Part shown: positions 44,429 through 53,916 of the stretch, piece after piece
Numbering within the stretch: position 1 is the stretch's first letter
Layout: every line of letters starts with the position of its first letter
From: Cardiobacteriaceae bacterium
GTDB taxonomy: Bacteria > Pseudomonadota > Gammaproteobacteria > Cardiobacteriales > Cardiobacteriaceae
Reading direction: 5' to 3'
DNA: 64,000 bases
Assembly (NCBI GenBank): GCA_017484165.1
Contig: JAFUTP010000036.1
Coordinates: 1-64,000 of the forward strand
Notes under the pieces: model-generated
Database searches by the model: none
Told to the model about the DNA's origin: nothing
What the model saw: only the letters and a program-made list of their open reading frames with translations
Position numbers and translations under genes: made by a program

Positions 44429-45382
44429 TTATTTACGGTGGAAAGAATTAAGCCATTTAACTTTTTCAGGGTCTCGATGATCAAAAAATAGACTGTTTTT
44501 GTCATCTAATGCCGCTATTTGAGTTAAATCGTCGTTAGATAATTCAAAATCAAATACGGAAAAGTTTTCAATCATTCTTTCTTTTTTTACCGTTTTAGGT
44601 ATAACGATGATATTTCTTTGAATTTGCCAACGCAAAATCACTTGTGCAACCGTTTTACCGTATTTTTCCCCGATTTTTTTCAACACGGGATTATTGAACA
44701 TATCTTTGCGTCCTTCGCCGAATGGTGCCCAAGATTCGAAAGCAACACCGTATTCATCGAGCACTTTCTGTTCTTCGATTTTCTGAAAAAACGGATGACA
44801 TTCAATTTGATTTACCGCAGGTTTTATTTCATTATTTATGCAAAAATCAACTAACCTATCCGAGTTAAAATTACTCACTCCTATTGATTTAATTCTACCC
44901 TCTTTCTTTAATTTTGACATTGTTCGCCAAGCACCGTAAAGGTCATTATACGGCTGATGAATTAAATATAAATCAAGATAATCAAGTCCTAATTTTTTCA
45001 TTGATGCATCAAAGGCTTTTAAGCTTTCGGTTTCATTGACATGCGAAATCCAAAGTTTGGTTGTGATAAAGAGCTCTTCGCGCTTCACAGCAGAATTTTT
45101 AATCGCTTGCCCTACTCCTTCTTCATTAAAATAAGCTTGGGCTGTATCGATTGAACGGTAACCGACAGAGATGGCCTCTTCAACACATTTTTGCACCTCC
45201 TCGGGCTTAATTGCATACACTCCATAGCCTAAAATTGGCATTTTATTTCCATCATTTAATTCAATATATTTCATTTGATTTGCTCCTTGATTTTTAGCTT
45301 GATTTTCCTTTGCAAAAGTATGACTACTTAAAATTGCGCTGCCTGCCATTGCGGTATTTTGAATAAATTCCCTGCGATTCAT
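44429..45382 (-). CDS. Tat-signal aldo-keto reductase
   Basis: The 317-residue protein begins with a twin-arginine signal, NRREFIQNTAMAGSAILSS, which suggests periplasmic export. The mature part is a family 5-like aldo-keto reductase (2,5-diketo-gluconate reductase type). The catalytic tetrad residues are visible in RSIDTAQAYFNEEGVG (Asp, Tyr), ITTKLWIS (Lys) and LYLIHQPYND (His). The C-terminal KTVKKERMIENFSVFDF binds NADPH in cytoplasmic relatives, so a periplasmic enzyme would need its cofactor loaded before Tat export. A second, related gene lies at 45959. Confidence 0.85.
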   Translation of the reverse strand: MNRREFIQNTAMAGSAILSSHTFAKENQAKNQGANQMKYIELNDGNKMPILGYGVYAIKPEEVQKCVEEAISVGYRSIDTAQAYFNEEGVGQAIKNSAVKREELFITTKLWISHVNETESLKAFDASMKKLGLDYLDLYLIHQPYNDLYGAWRTMSKLKKEGRIKSIGVSNFNSDRLVDFCINNEIKPAVNQIECHPFFQKIEEQKVLDEYGVAFESWAPFGEGRKDMFNNPVLKKIGEKYGKTVAQVILRWQIQRNIIVIPKTVKKERMIENFSVFDFELSNDDLTQIAALDDKNSLFFDHRDPEKVKWLNSFHRK

Positions 45383-45527
45383 TTTGTCTCCATATTATTA
45401 AAAAAATTAGTTTAATCTTGAATTCATTCGTATTTTAGGAATGCTCATTTCGGTAATACTCGCTTGATTTGGAATAATATCAATGTTAAATTGTATCTAA
45501 TTTGCAATAAATTTAAGGAGAACGCAA

Positions 45528-45962
45528 ATGAAACGCTTATTTTTGTCATTTTTTATAGGACTTTTGACTATGAATGTATTCGCTTGGAACACAGAAACCT
45601 TAACTGCTATTGACAAAGCCGATGACCTAAAAATCGCACCAGAGCGGGCTAACGGTAAAACTGGAACTCCGACTTGGATTTGGGAAGTTGTCGTTGATGG
45701 TAGGTTGTTTGTCCGACCGTATAACGGGAAAAATTCTAGCTGGTATAAATCAGCGATGGAATTCAAAAAGGGAATAATCGTTGCGGCAGGAAAAACACAT
45801 CAAGTGGAATTTCAGCAAATTGAAGATGCGGATTTAATTAAAAGAGTAAGCGATGCTTATCGGGAAAAATATAAATCAAGTTCTTATATGAATTATATGA
45901 TACAGGATAAAATTGCTGCACAAACAGTAGAAATTATTGAATTAGAGGGGGGTAAAAAATGA
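45528..45962 (+). CDS. Secreted DUF2255 protein
   Basis: The 144-residue protein has a signal peptide (KRLFLSFFIGLLTMNVFA) and a mature part matching DUF2255: IDKADDLKIAPERANGK, GTPTWIWEVVVDGRLFVRPY, and the KYKSSSYMNYMI near the end. Function is unknown; the domain looks like a small beta-rich module related to nitroreductase-like or deazaflavin proteins. An AAGGAG site lies before the ATG. It overlaps the following reductase gene by 4 bases. Confidence 0.8.
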   Translation: MKRLFLSFFIGLLTMNVFAWNTETLTAIDKADDLKIAPERANGKTGTPTWIWEVVVDGRLFVRPYNGKNSSWYKSAMEFKKGIIVAAGKTHQVEFQQIEDADLIKRVSDAYREKYKSSSYMNYMIQDKIAAQTVEIIELEGGKK

Positions 45963-46903
45963 ATAGAAGAAACTTATTAAAACTTTCCGCTGCGGGATTA
46001 GTAATCAGCAGTTTTCCCGCTTTTAGCGAAAATAAAAATGGAGCAAATGCAATGAAAAAATTAAATAACGGTATTTCTATTCCAATGCTCGGTTTGGGAA
46101 CTTGGTTGATTGATAATGATAAAGCCAGTGAAGCAGTTAAATCCGCAATCGAATTAGGTTATCGGCATATCGATACCGCGCAAGCTTACGGCAATGAAGA
46201 AGGGGTAGGAATTGGCATCAAAGAGAGTAAAATTAAACGGGAAGAAATATTTGTTACAACTAAAATTGCTGCCGAATTAAAAGACTATGACAGTGCAAAA
46301 AAATCAATCGAAGAGAGCCTAAAAAAATTAAATCTCGAATATATCGACTTAATGATTATTCATTCTCCACAACCTTGGCGAGAAGTTAATCAATCTAATA
46401 ACCGCTACGAAAAGGAAAATATTGCCGTTTATCAAGCATTAGAAGAAGCATTAACAGCTGGAAAATTAAAATCGATTGGGGTATCTAATTTCCTCATTAC
46501 AGACCTAGAAAATATAATGAAGAGTAGCAAAATTAAACCAGCGGTAAATCAAATTTTAACTCATATCGGCAACACACCTTTTGAACTAATCGACTTCTGT
46601 CATAAGAATGATATTGCGGTGGAAGCCTATTCTCCGCTCGGACACGGCAATTTAATTAACAATCCCGAGTTGAAAAAAATTGCTGATAAATACCAGACAA
46701 GTGTCGCACAACTGGCGATTAAATATTGCTTGCAACTGGATTTAATCACCTTGCCAAAAACCGCCAATCCAAAACACCAGAAAACTAATATGGAACTTGA
46801 TTTCGAAATTAGTGCAGAAGATATGGAAATATTGAAAAAATTTAATCCCCAAACCGATTACGGAGAAGCAAATAAATTTCCTGTTTTTGGCGGAAAGATA
46901 TAA
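45959..46903 (+). CDS. Second Tat-signal aldo-keto reductase
   Basis: The 314-residue protein begins with a twin-arginine signal, NRRNLLKLSAAGLVISS. Its catalytic elements are HIDTAQAYGNEEGVG, VTTKIAAEL and LMIIHSPQPW. KPAVNQILTHIGNTPFELI and LPKTANPKHQKTNMELDF complete the match to 2,5-diketo-gluconate-type reductases. It overlaps the DUF2255 gene (ATGA), so the two act from one transcript. It is similar to but clearly distinct from the reductase at 44429. Substrates are unknown. Confidence 0.85.
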   Translation: MNRRNLLKLSAAGLVISSFPAFSENKNGANAMKKLNNGISIPMLGLGTWLIDNDKASEAVKSAIELGYRHIDTAQAYGNEEGVGIGIKESKIKREEIFVTTKIAAELKDYDSAKKSIEESLKKLNLEYIDLMIIHSPQPWREVNQSNNRYEKENIAVYQALEEALTAGKLKSIGVSNFLITDLENIMKSSKIKPAVNQILTHIGNTPFELIDFCHKNDIAVEAYSPLGHGNLINNPELKKIADKYQTSVAQLAIKYCLQLDLITLPKTANPKHQKTNMELDFEISAEDMEILKKFNPQTDYGEANKFPVFGGKI

Positions 46904-46924
46904 AAAAATAAACTCAAAGAGCTA

Positions 46925-46957
46925 AAATCCCTACCGATAACAGTAGGGATTTTTTAT
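46925..46957 (+). terminator. Intrinsic terminator
   Basis: AAATCCCTAC and GTAGGGATTT pair over 10 bp around an 8-base loop, followed by a T-run. It ends the DUF2255-reductase transcript. Confidence 0.88.
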
Positions 46958-47047
46958 TTTTAAGAATAATTTTCAAGGAAAATAATGTTGAAGAAGTTTT
47001 TATTATTTTTATAGTGGTCAATATTTCAAATAGGTGAAAATAAAAAT

Positions 47048-47641
47048 ATGAAATTACTCTATGTGCGTTTTTTATATCTTGTTCATCAAAATATAAAAGA
47101 AACTAGTTATAAACTATTGGGCATTTTTTCTTCAATGAAAAAGCTGGGAGAAGTCATAGATAGTATAAAAAATAATCCTGATTTTAATCAAGAGAGTGAT
47201 GATTTTTTAATAGAAACTCATCCTCTTAATGAAAGCGATTGGAATGAAGGTTTTGTATTGGATGAAAATATTCCATTTTGGGCATATAATAAGCCTATTT
47301 TTTTGGCAGAAACAGCTAAAAAATATGCCGAAAGATTATGTAATGAGAAGCATAGAATAGATTATATGACACATAGAAATAGTGAATATGACAGCCTGAT
47401 TAAGTATGCGGAAAAAGAAAAAATAATCTATGTTTTAATGCATTCCTATGAAGATGCAGAAGATAATGAATACACAAAACTATTAGGAGTTTATTCCAAT
47501 CTAGAATTAGCCATAAAGGAAAAGGAGAGATATAGCAAATTGCCAGGTTTTAGAAATATGCAGGAAAATTTATATATCGATGAATTTACAATAAATGATA
47601 AAAGATGGGAAGATGGTTTCGTTACTTGTTATTATTCTTGA
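47048..47641 (+). CDS. Protein with two tandem DUF7336-like domains
   Basis: The 197-residue protein consists of two related units. Each starts with a short beta strand (LYLVHQ; IYVLMHS), then KLLGIFSS or KLLGVYSN, a charged helix, and an end such as DWNEGFV or RWEDGFV. This is the DUF7336 pattern, a small domain of unknown function often found in tandem or in immunity-like loci. No membrane segment is seen. The next gene is a related, decayed copy. Confidence 0.7.
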   Translation: MKLLYVRFLYLVHQNIKETSYKLLGIFSSMKKLGEVIDSIKNNPDFNQESDDFLIETHPLNESDWNEGFVLDENIPFWAYNKPIFLAETAKKYAERLCNEKHRIDYMTHRNSEYDSLIKYAEKEKIIYVLMHSYEDAEDNEYTKLLGVYSNLELAIKEKERYSKLPGFRNMQENLYIDEFTINDKRWEDGFVTCYYS

Positions 47642-47659
47642 AAGATTATAGGTAAAGTT

Positions 47660-48243
47660 ATGAATGAAGTTTATTTTTTATATCATATATACAAAGAACC
47701 AAACACAAAAGAAGAGATTTCTAAAATTTTAGGAGTTTTTTCCTCACAAGAAGAAATTGATAAAGCAATAAAACATTACCGCAATCAAGAAGGTTTTTGT
47801 AAATATCCAGATGATTTTGTAGTTGAAATATTCACTCCCGATAATTTTAGCGATTGGAATGAAGGTTTTGTTATCGGTAAAGATATTCCAATTTGGGCTG
47901 AAAATTTAGAAATAAATAATATAGATGATGTAAAAAAAATATGCAAAGAGCATAATCTAAATTATAGAACAGCTATATATAGCGAATACCAAAGTTTAAT
48001 AAGATATACACAAGAAATAGCGATAAGAGATAAAAAACAAAATAATAACAGTAAAAAAATTTATTACTTACGGCATTATTATCAAGACAAAAAGGGTGAA
48101 GAATTTGAAAAAGTATTAGGAGTTTTTAATAGCTTGAAATTAGCGCAATAAAAGAAAAAATATTATAAAAGCTTACCAGGTGTTTTAAGGATACTCCTGA
48201 TGGCTTAATAATTGAAGCTTATCGGTTAAATGAAGAGGTATAA
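47660..48243 (+). pseudogene. Decayed second DUF7336-like gene
   Basis: An open frame of 163 residues (47660-48151) contains one good DUF7336-like unit (VYFLYHIYK to DWNEGFVIG) and the start of a second one (IYYLRHYYQ to LGVFNSLKLA). The frame then breaks: a 2-base GC duplication near 48145, an indel in an A-run near 48155 and a 2-base GT duplication near 48181. The remainder of the second unit (KSLPG, then FKDTPDGLIIEAYRLNEEV) continues in other frames to 48243. The damage always lies at short repeats, suggesting slippage. Confidence 0.75.
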
Positions 48244-48288
48244 AATACCGTAACTTGGACTTAAAATATTCCAATTACGGTATTTTTA
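48243..48288. terminator. Strong hairpin terminator
   Basis: AAATACCGTAACTTGGA pairs with TCCAATTACGGTATTT, a stem of about 16 bp with one offset, followed by T-residues on the plus strand. It separates the DUF7336 region from cysI. Confidence 0.75.
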
Positions 48289-48305
48289 TGTTTTATTTTT
48301 CAGCT

Positions 48306-50090
48306 TTAATCCCAAAAATCGCTAACGGCATTTTTGACCTCTTCGACTATTTTTGTGCGAATAGCAAAATCACCAAAAGCTTCATCTTTTTTTCTACTCT
48401 CCGACCATTTTTTTACCCAACCATCAATAATTTTTAATATCTCTTCTACCGTAATATTTTCACTGTATAGCTTGGGAATTCTCGTCCCTTCGCGATTTCC
48501 ACCCACATATAAATTATACCGTCCAATCGCTTTTCCGACTAATCCTATTTCGGCAAGCATTGCTCGACCGCAACCATTAGGACAACCAGTAATTCGCAGG
48601 ACAATAAACTCATTTGTCAAGTTATATTTCGCTAAAATTTTGTCGATTTCATTGACAAACTGCGGCTCTAACCGCTCTGCTTCTGCCATTGCCAGCGGAC
48701 AAGTCGGCAAAGAAACGCAAGCCATAGAATTTACCCTCTGCAAGGTATTTTTTTCATCTATTAGCTTATATTCACGGGCAATTTTTTCAATTTTAGTTTT
48801 ATCTTTCGGTTTAACATTAGCAATAATAATATTTTGATTTGCAGTTAAACGGAAATCTCCCGTATGCACTTCTGCAATTTTACGCAAACCAGTTTTTAAC
48901 GGTTTATCTGGATAATCAGCAAAACGACCGTTTTCGATAAATAAAGTTAAATGCCAATTACCCTCTTCGCCCTTAACCCAACCTATTCTATCGCCGCGAG
49001 AAGTAAATTTGAAAGGCTTTATCTTTTCAAATTTAGCTCCCATTCTTTTTTCCACTTCTACAATAAAATTTTTCACCCCTGCGCGTTGTAAAGTATATCT
49101 GGTGCGTGCATTTTTTCTATCTGTTCTATTTCCCCAATCCCTCTGTACTGATACAATTGCCGCTGCACAATCCAATACTTTCTCTAATTTAATAAAACCA
49201 AAAGGCAAAGCAACATTGGGATATGTATTTTTATTGCCGTGTTCGAAGCTTAAACCTCCACCGACAATAACATTAAATCCAATTAACTTACCATTACCCT
49301 CTATTGCCACAAAATTCATATCGTTTGCATACATATCAACATCATTATTCGGAGGAATAACCACAGCTGTTTTGAATTTTCGCGGTAAATAACTTTTACC
49401 TAAAACAGGTTCAACTTTATCACCACTCTTAACCTTTTCTGGCAATTTTGAATTATTAACTAATTCAGAATGCTCTGTTGATTGTAATTTTTCCCCTCCT
49501 AGCCAAATTTCAGCATAAGCTTTGGTCTTTGGTAATAAATGCTCGCTTATCTTTTTAGCCCATTCATAAGCCTCTTTATGCAGAGAACTTTCAACGGGAT
49601 TCGCCGTGCATAAAACATTGCGATTTACATCTCCTGCAGTTGCAATTGAGTCCAAACCTAGCTGATTTAATAGGTTATGCATCGGTTGAATATCTTCTTT
49701 TAACACACCGTGAAATTGAAAAGTTTGCCGATTAGTTAAACGAATTGTGCCGTAAAGTGAATGTTCAGTAGCAAATTTATCAATTCCTAACCACTGTTTA
49801 GGTGAAATAATTCCCCCTGGAAGCCTGCAACGCAGCATTACATTTTTCAGGGGTTCGAGTTTTTGTTCGCCCCTCTCTGCCCTAATATCACGGTTATCTT
49901 GTTCATACATTCCGTGAAAACGAATGAGTTGAAAATTAGCGCCAATAAAACCACCTGTCAATTCATCTTTTAAGTCTTCATTTATGCTTCCGCGTAAATA
50001 ATTACTTTCGGACTTAAAGCCTTCATTTTCTGATAGTTTTTTGCCTTCTGGAATAGAGAGATTTTCTGCCTCTTGCTGATTTATAGCCAT
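48306..50090 (-). CDS. cysI: Sulfite reductase (NADPH) hemoprotein beta-component
   Basis: The 594-residue protein reduces sulfite to sulfide using siroheme and a 4Fe-4S cluster. [15 protein letters not shown] near residue 115 is a family signature. The cluster-binding cysteines are in [18 protein letters not shown] and [16 protein letters not shown]. Length is slightly above E. coli CysI (570). It works with CysJ (51812) and needs siroheme from CysG (50184), which precedes it on the same strand. Confidence 0.95.
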   Translation of the reverse strand: MAINQQEAENLSIPEGKKLSENEGFKSESNYLRGSINEDLKDELTGGFIGANFQLIRFHGMYEQDNRDIRAERGEQKLEPLKNVMLRCRLPGGIISPKQWLGIDKFATEHSLYGTIRLTNRQTFQFHGVLKEDIQPMHNLLNQLGLDSIATAGDVNRNVLCTANPVESSLHKEAYEWAKKISEHLLPKTKAYAEIWLGGEKLQSTEHSELVNNSKLPEKVKSGDKVEPVLGKSYLPRKFKTAVVIPPNNDVDMYANDMNFVAIEGNGKLIGFNVIVGGGLSFEHGNKNTYPNVALPFGFIKLEKVLDCAAAIVSVQRDWGNRTDRKNARTRYTLQRAGVKNFIVEVEKRMGAKFEKIKPFKFTSRGDRIGWVKGEEGNWHLTLFIENGRFADYPDKPLKTGLRKIAEVHTGDFRLTANQNIIIANVKPKDKTKIEKIAREYKLIDEKNTLQRVNSMACVSLPTCPLAMAEAERLEPQFVNEIDKILAKYNLTNEFIVLRITGCPNGCGRAMLAEIGLVGKAIGRYNLYVGGNREGTRIPKLYSENITVEEILKIIDGWVKKWSESRKKDEAFGDFAIRTKIVEEVKNAVSDFWD

Positions 50091-50183
50091 AAAAATGTCC
50101 TTTTTTGTGTATCTGTAAATTAAAAATATACCCGATAGTTCTATTTGTAAAATACTATATTTTTATATCTTTATAATTAAAAG

Positions 50184-51548
50184 TTATTGCCGCAATTTTT
50201 CCCTAATTTTTACCACCTCTCCGATGATAATTAAAGCAGGTCTTGCGGCAGTTTTCGCTTCTTTTGCTAAATTATCTAAATTAGTCATAATTACTTTTTC
50301 ATTAGATAATGTGCCATTGCTAATAATCGCACAAGGAGTTTTTGCACTCTTACCGTATTTTATTAGCTGATTTTGAATATTTTCAGCCTGGTTTTTACCC
50401 ATATAAAACACAATTGTTTGGTTGATTTCAGCTATATTTTTCCAGTTAATTTGATTAGTTTCAGTTTGAGCGGTTAAGAAAAATAAATTTTGTGAATAAT
50501 TACGGTGAGTTAGTGGAATTAAAGTATTAGCTGATATTCCAATTGCCGCTGTAATACCTGGAATTATGCTAAATGGAATATTATTTTCTCTTAAAAACTC
50601 ACATTCTTCCCCTCCTCTACCAAAAATAAAGGGGTCTCCGCCCTTTAATCGCACAACTTTATTACCTTCTTGTGCATATTCAACCATTAGCTGATTTATC
50701 CTCTCTTGCACTACAAAATGATTACCTGCTCTTTTACCGACAAAGATAATTTTTGCATCTCTTCTCACTATTTCTAATATTTCTTTTGACACAAGCGCAT
50801 CGGTTAAAACAACATCGGCTGATTTAATTGCTCGCAAGGCTTTTATAGTTAATAAATCAGGATTACCAGGACCTGCTCCAACTAACACTACTTCGCCAAA
50901 TTTTTTACCATTTTCATTATTATTTTTTATCTCTGTTGCTAATAATTCTTCTGCCTCTTTTAATAAATTATTTTCAACTAAATAATGAAATTTTGCATTT
51001 TCTAGCATTTTTTCAAAGAATAATCTCCGAATTTGAATGTTATTAAATTTATTTTTTATCTTTTCACGGTATTTAGCAAGTATGTCAAGACAATTTTCTA
51101 AATAATTTGGCAAAAATAATTCCAATTTATCGCGAATAATTCTTGCAAAAACAGGTGATATTCCCGAACTGGAAACCGCAATTTGCAATTTTCCGCGATT
51201 TAAATTCGCCCCCAAAATCAAAGATGAATTATCTAAATCATCTACACAATTGCAAAATTTAGCTTTTTTTTCCGCTATTTGACTAATTTTTTGGTTAAAT
51301 TCCCTATCATCGGTTGCAGAAATAATAAAAAACACGTCATCAATAAATTCTTCCTTAAAATCCTGACCTAAATAGATAATTTGCTTATTGTCAATTAAAT
51401 TTTGAATATTTTTATTTATTTTTTTTGCAAGTAATAAAATTTCAGCATCACTTGCAAGTAAAGCTTGAATTTTTCTCTCTGCTACATCTCCTGCACCAAT
51501 AACTAATACTTTTTTCTTTGCCAATCGCAAAAAAACGGGATAATTCAT
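50184..51548 (-). CDS. cysG: Siroheme synthase
   Basis: The 454-residue fused enzyme makes siroheme from uroporphyrinogen III. The N-terminal half is the dehydrogenase/ferrochelatase (VLVIGAGDVAERKIQALL, then AVSSSGISPVFARIIRDKLE). The C-terminal half is the SAM-dependent uroporphyrinogen methyltransferase: VVLVGAGPGNPDLLTIKALR, VRLKGGDPFIFGRGGEE and IIPGITAAIG. Length equals that of E. coli CysG (457). It supplies the cofactor for CysI, which follows after about 90 bases. Confidence 0.95.
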   Translation of the reverse strand: MNYPVFLRLAKKKVLVIGAGDVAERKIQALLASDAEILLLAKKINKNIQNLIDNKQIIYLGQDFKEEFIDDVFFIISATDDREFNQKISQIAEKKAKFCNCVDDLDNSSLILGANLNRGKLQIAVSSSGISPVFARIIRDKLELFLPNYLENCLDILAKYREKIKNKFNNIQIRRLFFEKMLENAKFHYLVENNLLKEAEELLATEIKNNNENGKKFGEVVLVGAGPGNPDLLTIKALRAIKSADVVLTDALVSKEILEIVRRDAKIIFVGKRAGNHFVVQERINQLMVEYAQEGNKVVRLKGGDPFIFGRGGEECEFLRENNIPFSIIPGITAAIGISANTLIPLTHRNYSQNLFFLTAQTETNQINWKNIAEINQTIVFYMGKNQAENIQNQLIKYGKSAKTPCAIISNGTLSNEKVIMTNLDNLAKEAKTAARPALIIIGEVVKIREKLRQ

Positions 51549-51811
51549 ATCTGCCTCAATTTATTGTTAAAGAAGAGAGATGCTATTTGAGCAAAAGCTT
51601 TAAGTAAAATACTTTTTCCTTATCGTTTTATAATTAAATTGCATAGCAAAATGATTGGAGAACATAATGCTTAAAGAATTTATAGTTTATTCAATAGATA
51701 ATAAAAATAGCAGCTTATGACAATTGAATATAAGTAAATGGCAAAAAGTTATTTCATAATTTGATATTTTTTATCTATATTGCCGCTTTTTAATCCACAA
51801 GAGGCAAAAAA
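51549..51811. promoter_or_regulatory. Divergent control region of cysG and cysJ
   Basis: These 263 AT-rich bases separate divergent sulfur genes and should hold both promoters, possibly with CysB-like control. They include a 17-codon frame, 51667-51720, with a GGAG site about 6 bases upstream, which could be a leader peptide or the remnant of a lost gene. No regulatory palindrome stands out. Confidence 0.4.
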
Positions 51812-53644
51812 ATGACGGCTCCGATTAGTAGCGAATTATTAGCAGAACTTGCAAAACTAGACAATCTAAATACCGCTTGGTTATCAGGTTATTTATGGGC
51901 GATTGCCAATAATCAGGAAACTTCTTTAATTGAACTTGGAACTAAAAATATAACTGAAAATAAGGCTGAAAATAACTTTTCGATAGTTCCGAAAATCATC
52001 AAAGTTTTTTCTGCTAGCAATACGGGAAATTGCCGCAAAATAGCCCAAGATTTAGCAGAAAAAATATCGGTTGAACATGTCAATATCGGTGATTTTAAGG
52101 CAAAAAAATTAACAGAAATTGATATTGCAATTTTTGTAGTTGCAACTTACGGCGATGGCGAACCCGTTGATGAGGCAATTTCTTTTTATAAAGATTTGAA
52201 AAATAAAAAAATTCCTTCTCTTGACAATTTACAATTTGCGATTTTAGGTTTAGGTGATAGTAGTTATCCTAAATTCTGTCAAGCGGCAAAAGATTTGGAA
52301 ACTTATTTATTAAATTTATCGGCAAAAGAATATTTTTCCCGACTTGATTTAGATGTAGATTTTCAAGAAAAAGCGCAAAATTGGATTAAAGAAATAACTG
52401 CGAAAATCAGATCCGAACAAATAAGCGGCAAATCGCAGGAAAGATTGGAAAATAAAGTTAGCTCTAATGCTTTTTTTGAACAAGCAAAAGCGGCAAAAAA
52501 AATATTGAATATGGAAAAAAAACAAGCAATAATTTATTCTCGTGATAATCCATATCAAACCGAAATCTTAACCAATCAACGGATTACGGCTCAAACTTGT
52601 AATAAAGATATTCGCCATATTGAATTAGATATTTCTAGTTCTGGAATTACTTATAATCCTGGTGATTTATTGGGTATTTTTTATAAAAATAATCTTAACT
52701 TGGTTAAAAAAATCTTATCTTTAACTAAAATAAAAGCCGATGAGAGGGTAAAAATAAAAGATGAAGAGTTAAGTATTGAGCAAGCATTAGTAGAAAAATT
52801 AGATATTACTAAAAATTCACTTAATATCGTAAAAAAATATGCTGAAATAACTAAAAATAATAAATTAGAAAAACTATTAAATGATGCTAAAAAAATAGAT
52901 GAATTTGTAAATAATTATCCAGTTATCGCATTATTTAGCGAATATAAACACAGTAATTGGCAAGCACAAGTTCTTGCGGATTTATTTTTGCCAATTCAAC
53001 CGCGATTATATTCAATTGCAAGTAGTCAAGCAGAAGTCGGTGAAGAGCTACATTTGTGCATAGGAATAGTCGATATTGAATATAAAAAAGAGCATTATTT
53101 TGGCGGTGCAACAGGATATATAAAAGACTTGCAGAGTGGGGAAAAAATATCCGTATTTGTGCAAAAAAATAATAATTTTAATCTGCCAGCAGAAAAAGAT
53201 AAAGATATTATTATGATTGCGGCAGGAACGGGAATTGCACCTTTCCGTGCTTTTTTACAAAGTAGAGAAAATAATGATGATGATGGTCAAAATTGGCTAT
53301 TTTTTGGCAATTGGAATCGCACAGAAGATTTTCTCTATCAAACGGAATGGCAAACTTGGAAAAAGAATAATATTTTACACAAATATAACTTTGCTTGGAG
53401 CAGAATGACTGATAAAAAAGTTTATGTGCAAGATAAAATCCGTGAAGAAGGAGAAAGTTTTTGGCAATGGTTGGAAAACGGAGCATATATTTATCTCTGC
53501 GGATCAGCTCTTAAAATGGCAAAAGAAGTGGAACAAGCCATATTAGAGATTATTCAAAAATACGGTAAATTAAATAGCGAAGAAGCAGAAAATTATTTGG
53601 ATAATTTAAGAGAAAATAAACGCTACCAAAAAGATGTTTATTAA
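51812..53644 (+). CDS. cysJ: Sulfite reductase flavoprotein alpha-component
   Basis: The 610-residue NADPH-dependent flavoprotein feeds electrons to CysI. The flavodoxin-like FMN domain contains FSASNTGNCRKIAQDLAE and ATYGDGEPVDEA, then LGLGDSSYPKFCQAA. The FAD domain has the segment PRLYSIASSQ, and the NADPH domain AAGTGIAPFRAFLQSRE and IYLCGSALKMAKEV. It ends with the family tail RYQKDVY. E. coli CysJ can also reduce free flavins, which may matter because no ssuE is present for the adjacent ssuD genes. Confidence 0.95.
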   Translation: MTAPISSELLAELAKLDNLNTAWLSGYLWAIANNQETSLIELGTKNITENKAENNFSIVPKIIKVFSASNTGNCRKIAQDLAEKISVEHVNIGDFKAKKLTEIDIAIFVVATYGDGEPVDEAISFYKDLKNKKIPSLDNLQFAILGLGDSSYPKFCQAAKDLETYLLNLSAKEYFSRLDLDVDFQEKAQNWIKEITAKIRSEQISGKSQERLENKVSSNAFFEQAKAAKKILNMEKKQAIIYSRDNPYQTEILTNQRITAQTCNKDIRHIELDISSSGITYNPGDLLGIFYKNNLNLVKKILSLTKIKADERVKIKDEELSIEQALVEKLDITKNSLNIVKKYAEITKNNKLEKLLNDAKKIDEFVNNYPVIALFSEYKHSNWQAQVLADLFLPIQPRLYSIASSQAEVGEELHLCIGIVDIEYKKEHYFGGATGYIKDLQSGEKISVFVQKNNNFNLPAEKDKDIIMIAAGTGIAPFRAFLQSRENNDDDGQNWLFFGNWNRTEDFLYQTEWQTWKKNNILHKYNFAWSRMTDKKVYVQDKIREEGESFWQWLENGAYIYLCGSALKMAKEVEQAILEIIQKYGKLNSEEAENYLDNLRENKRYQKDVY

Positions 53645-53652
53645 ATCACAAT

Positions 53653-53684
53653 AAAAATACGGCTAAAATGCCGTATTTTTTTAT
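53653..53684 (+). terminator. Intrinsic terminator of cysJ
   Basis: AAAAATACGGC and GCCGTATTTTT pair over 11 bp around a 6-base loop, followed by T-residues. Confidence 0.85.
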
Positions 53685-53883
53685 TTCTTGTGATATAACT
53701 TTTATTTATTGAATAATAACTAGAAATATTATTTTCTTATAACAATAAAGAATAGGGATATATATAAATATAAATAACTTTGTGTTAAGTAAAAATATAT
53801 TTTAGTTATAGGAGCAAAATAACCAAAATCTATAAGGATAACGAAATCTTATATTGGTAAATATATTTTGTCTTTGTATAGTG

Positions 53884-53914
53884 AAATCTCCTTTTACAAA
53901 TCAAATGGAGATTT
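53884..53914 (+). promoter_or_regulatory. Hairpin occluding the ribosome-binding site of the first ssuD
   Basis: AAATCTCC (53884-53891) pairs perfectly with GGAGATTT (53907-53914) around a 15-base loop. The right arm contains the GGAG ribosome-binding site and ends two bases before the ATG. The T-run after the stem also gives it the look of an attenuator. It could control the whole ssu operon through RNA structure, a ligand, a protein or temperature. Confidence 0.6.
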
Positions 53915-53916
53915 TT

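Noticed and set aside
53884-53916. Reading the hairpin as a plain terminator of the upstream transcript
   Set aside because: The cysJ terminator at 53653 already fulfils this role, and the stem contains the ribosome-binding site of ssuD. A purely terminating role is less likely than regulation.
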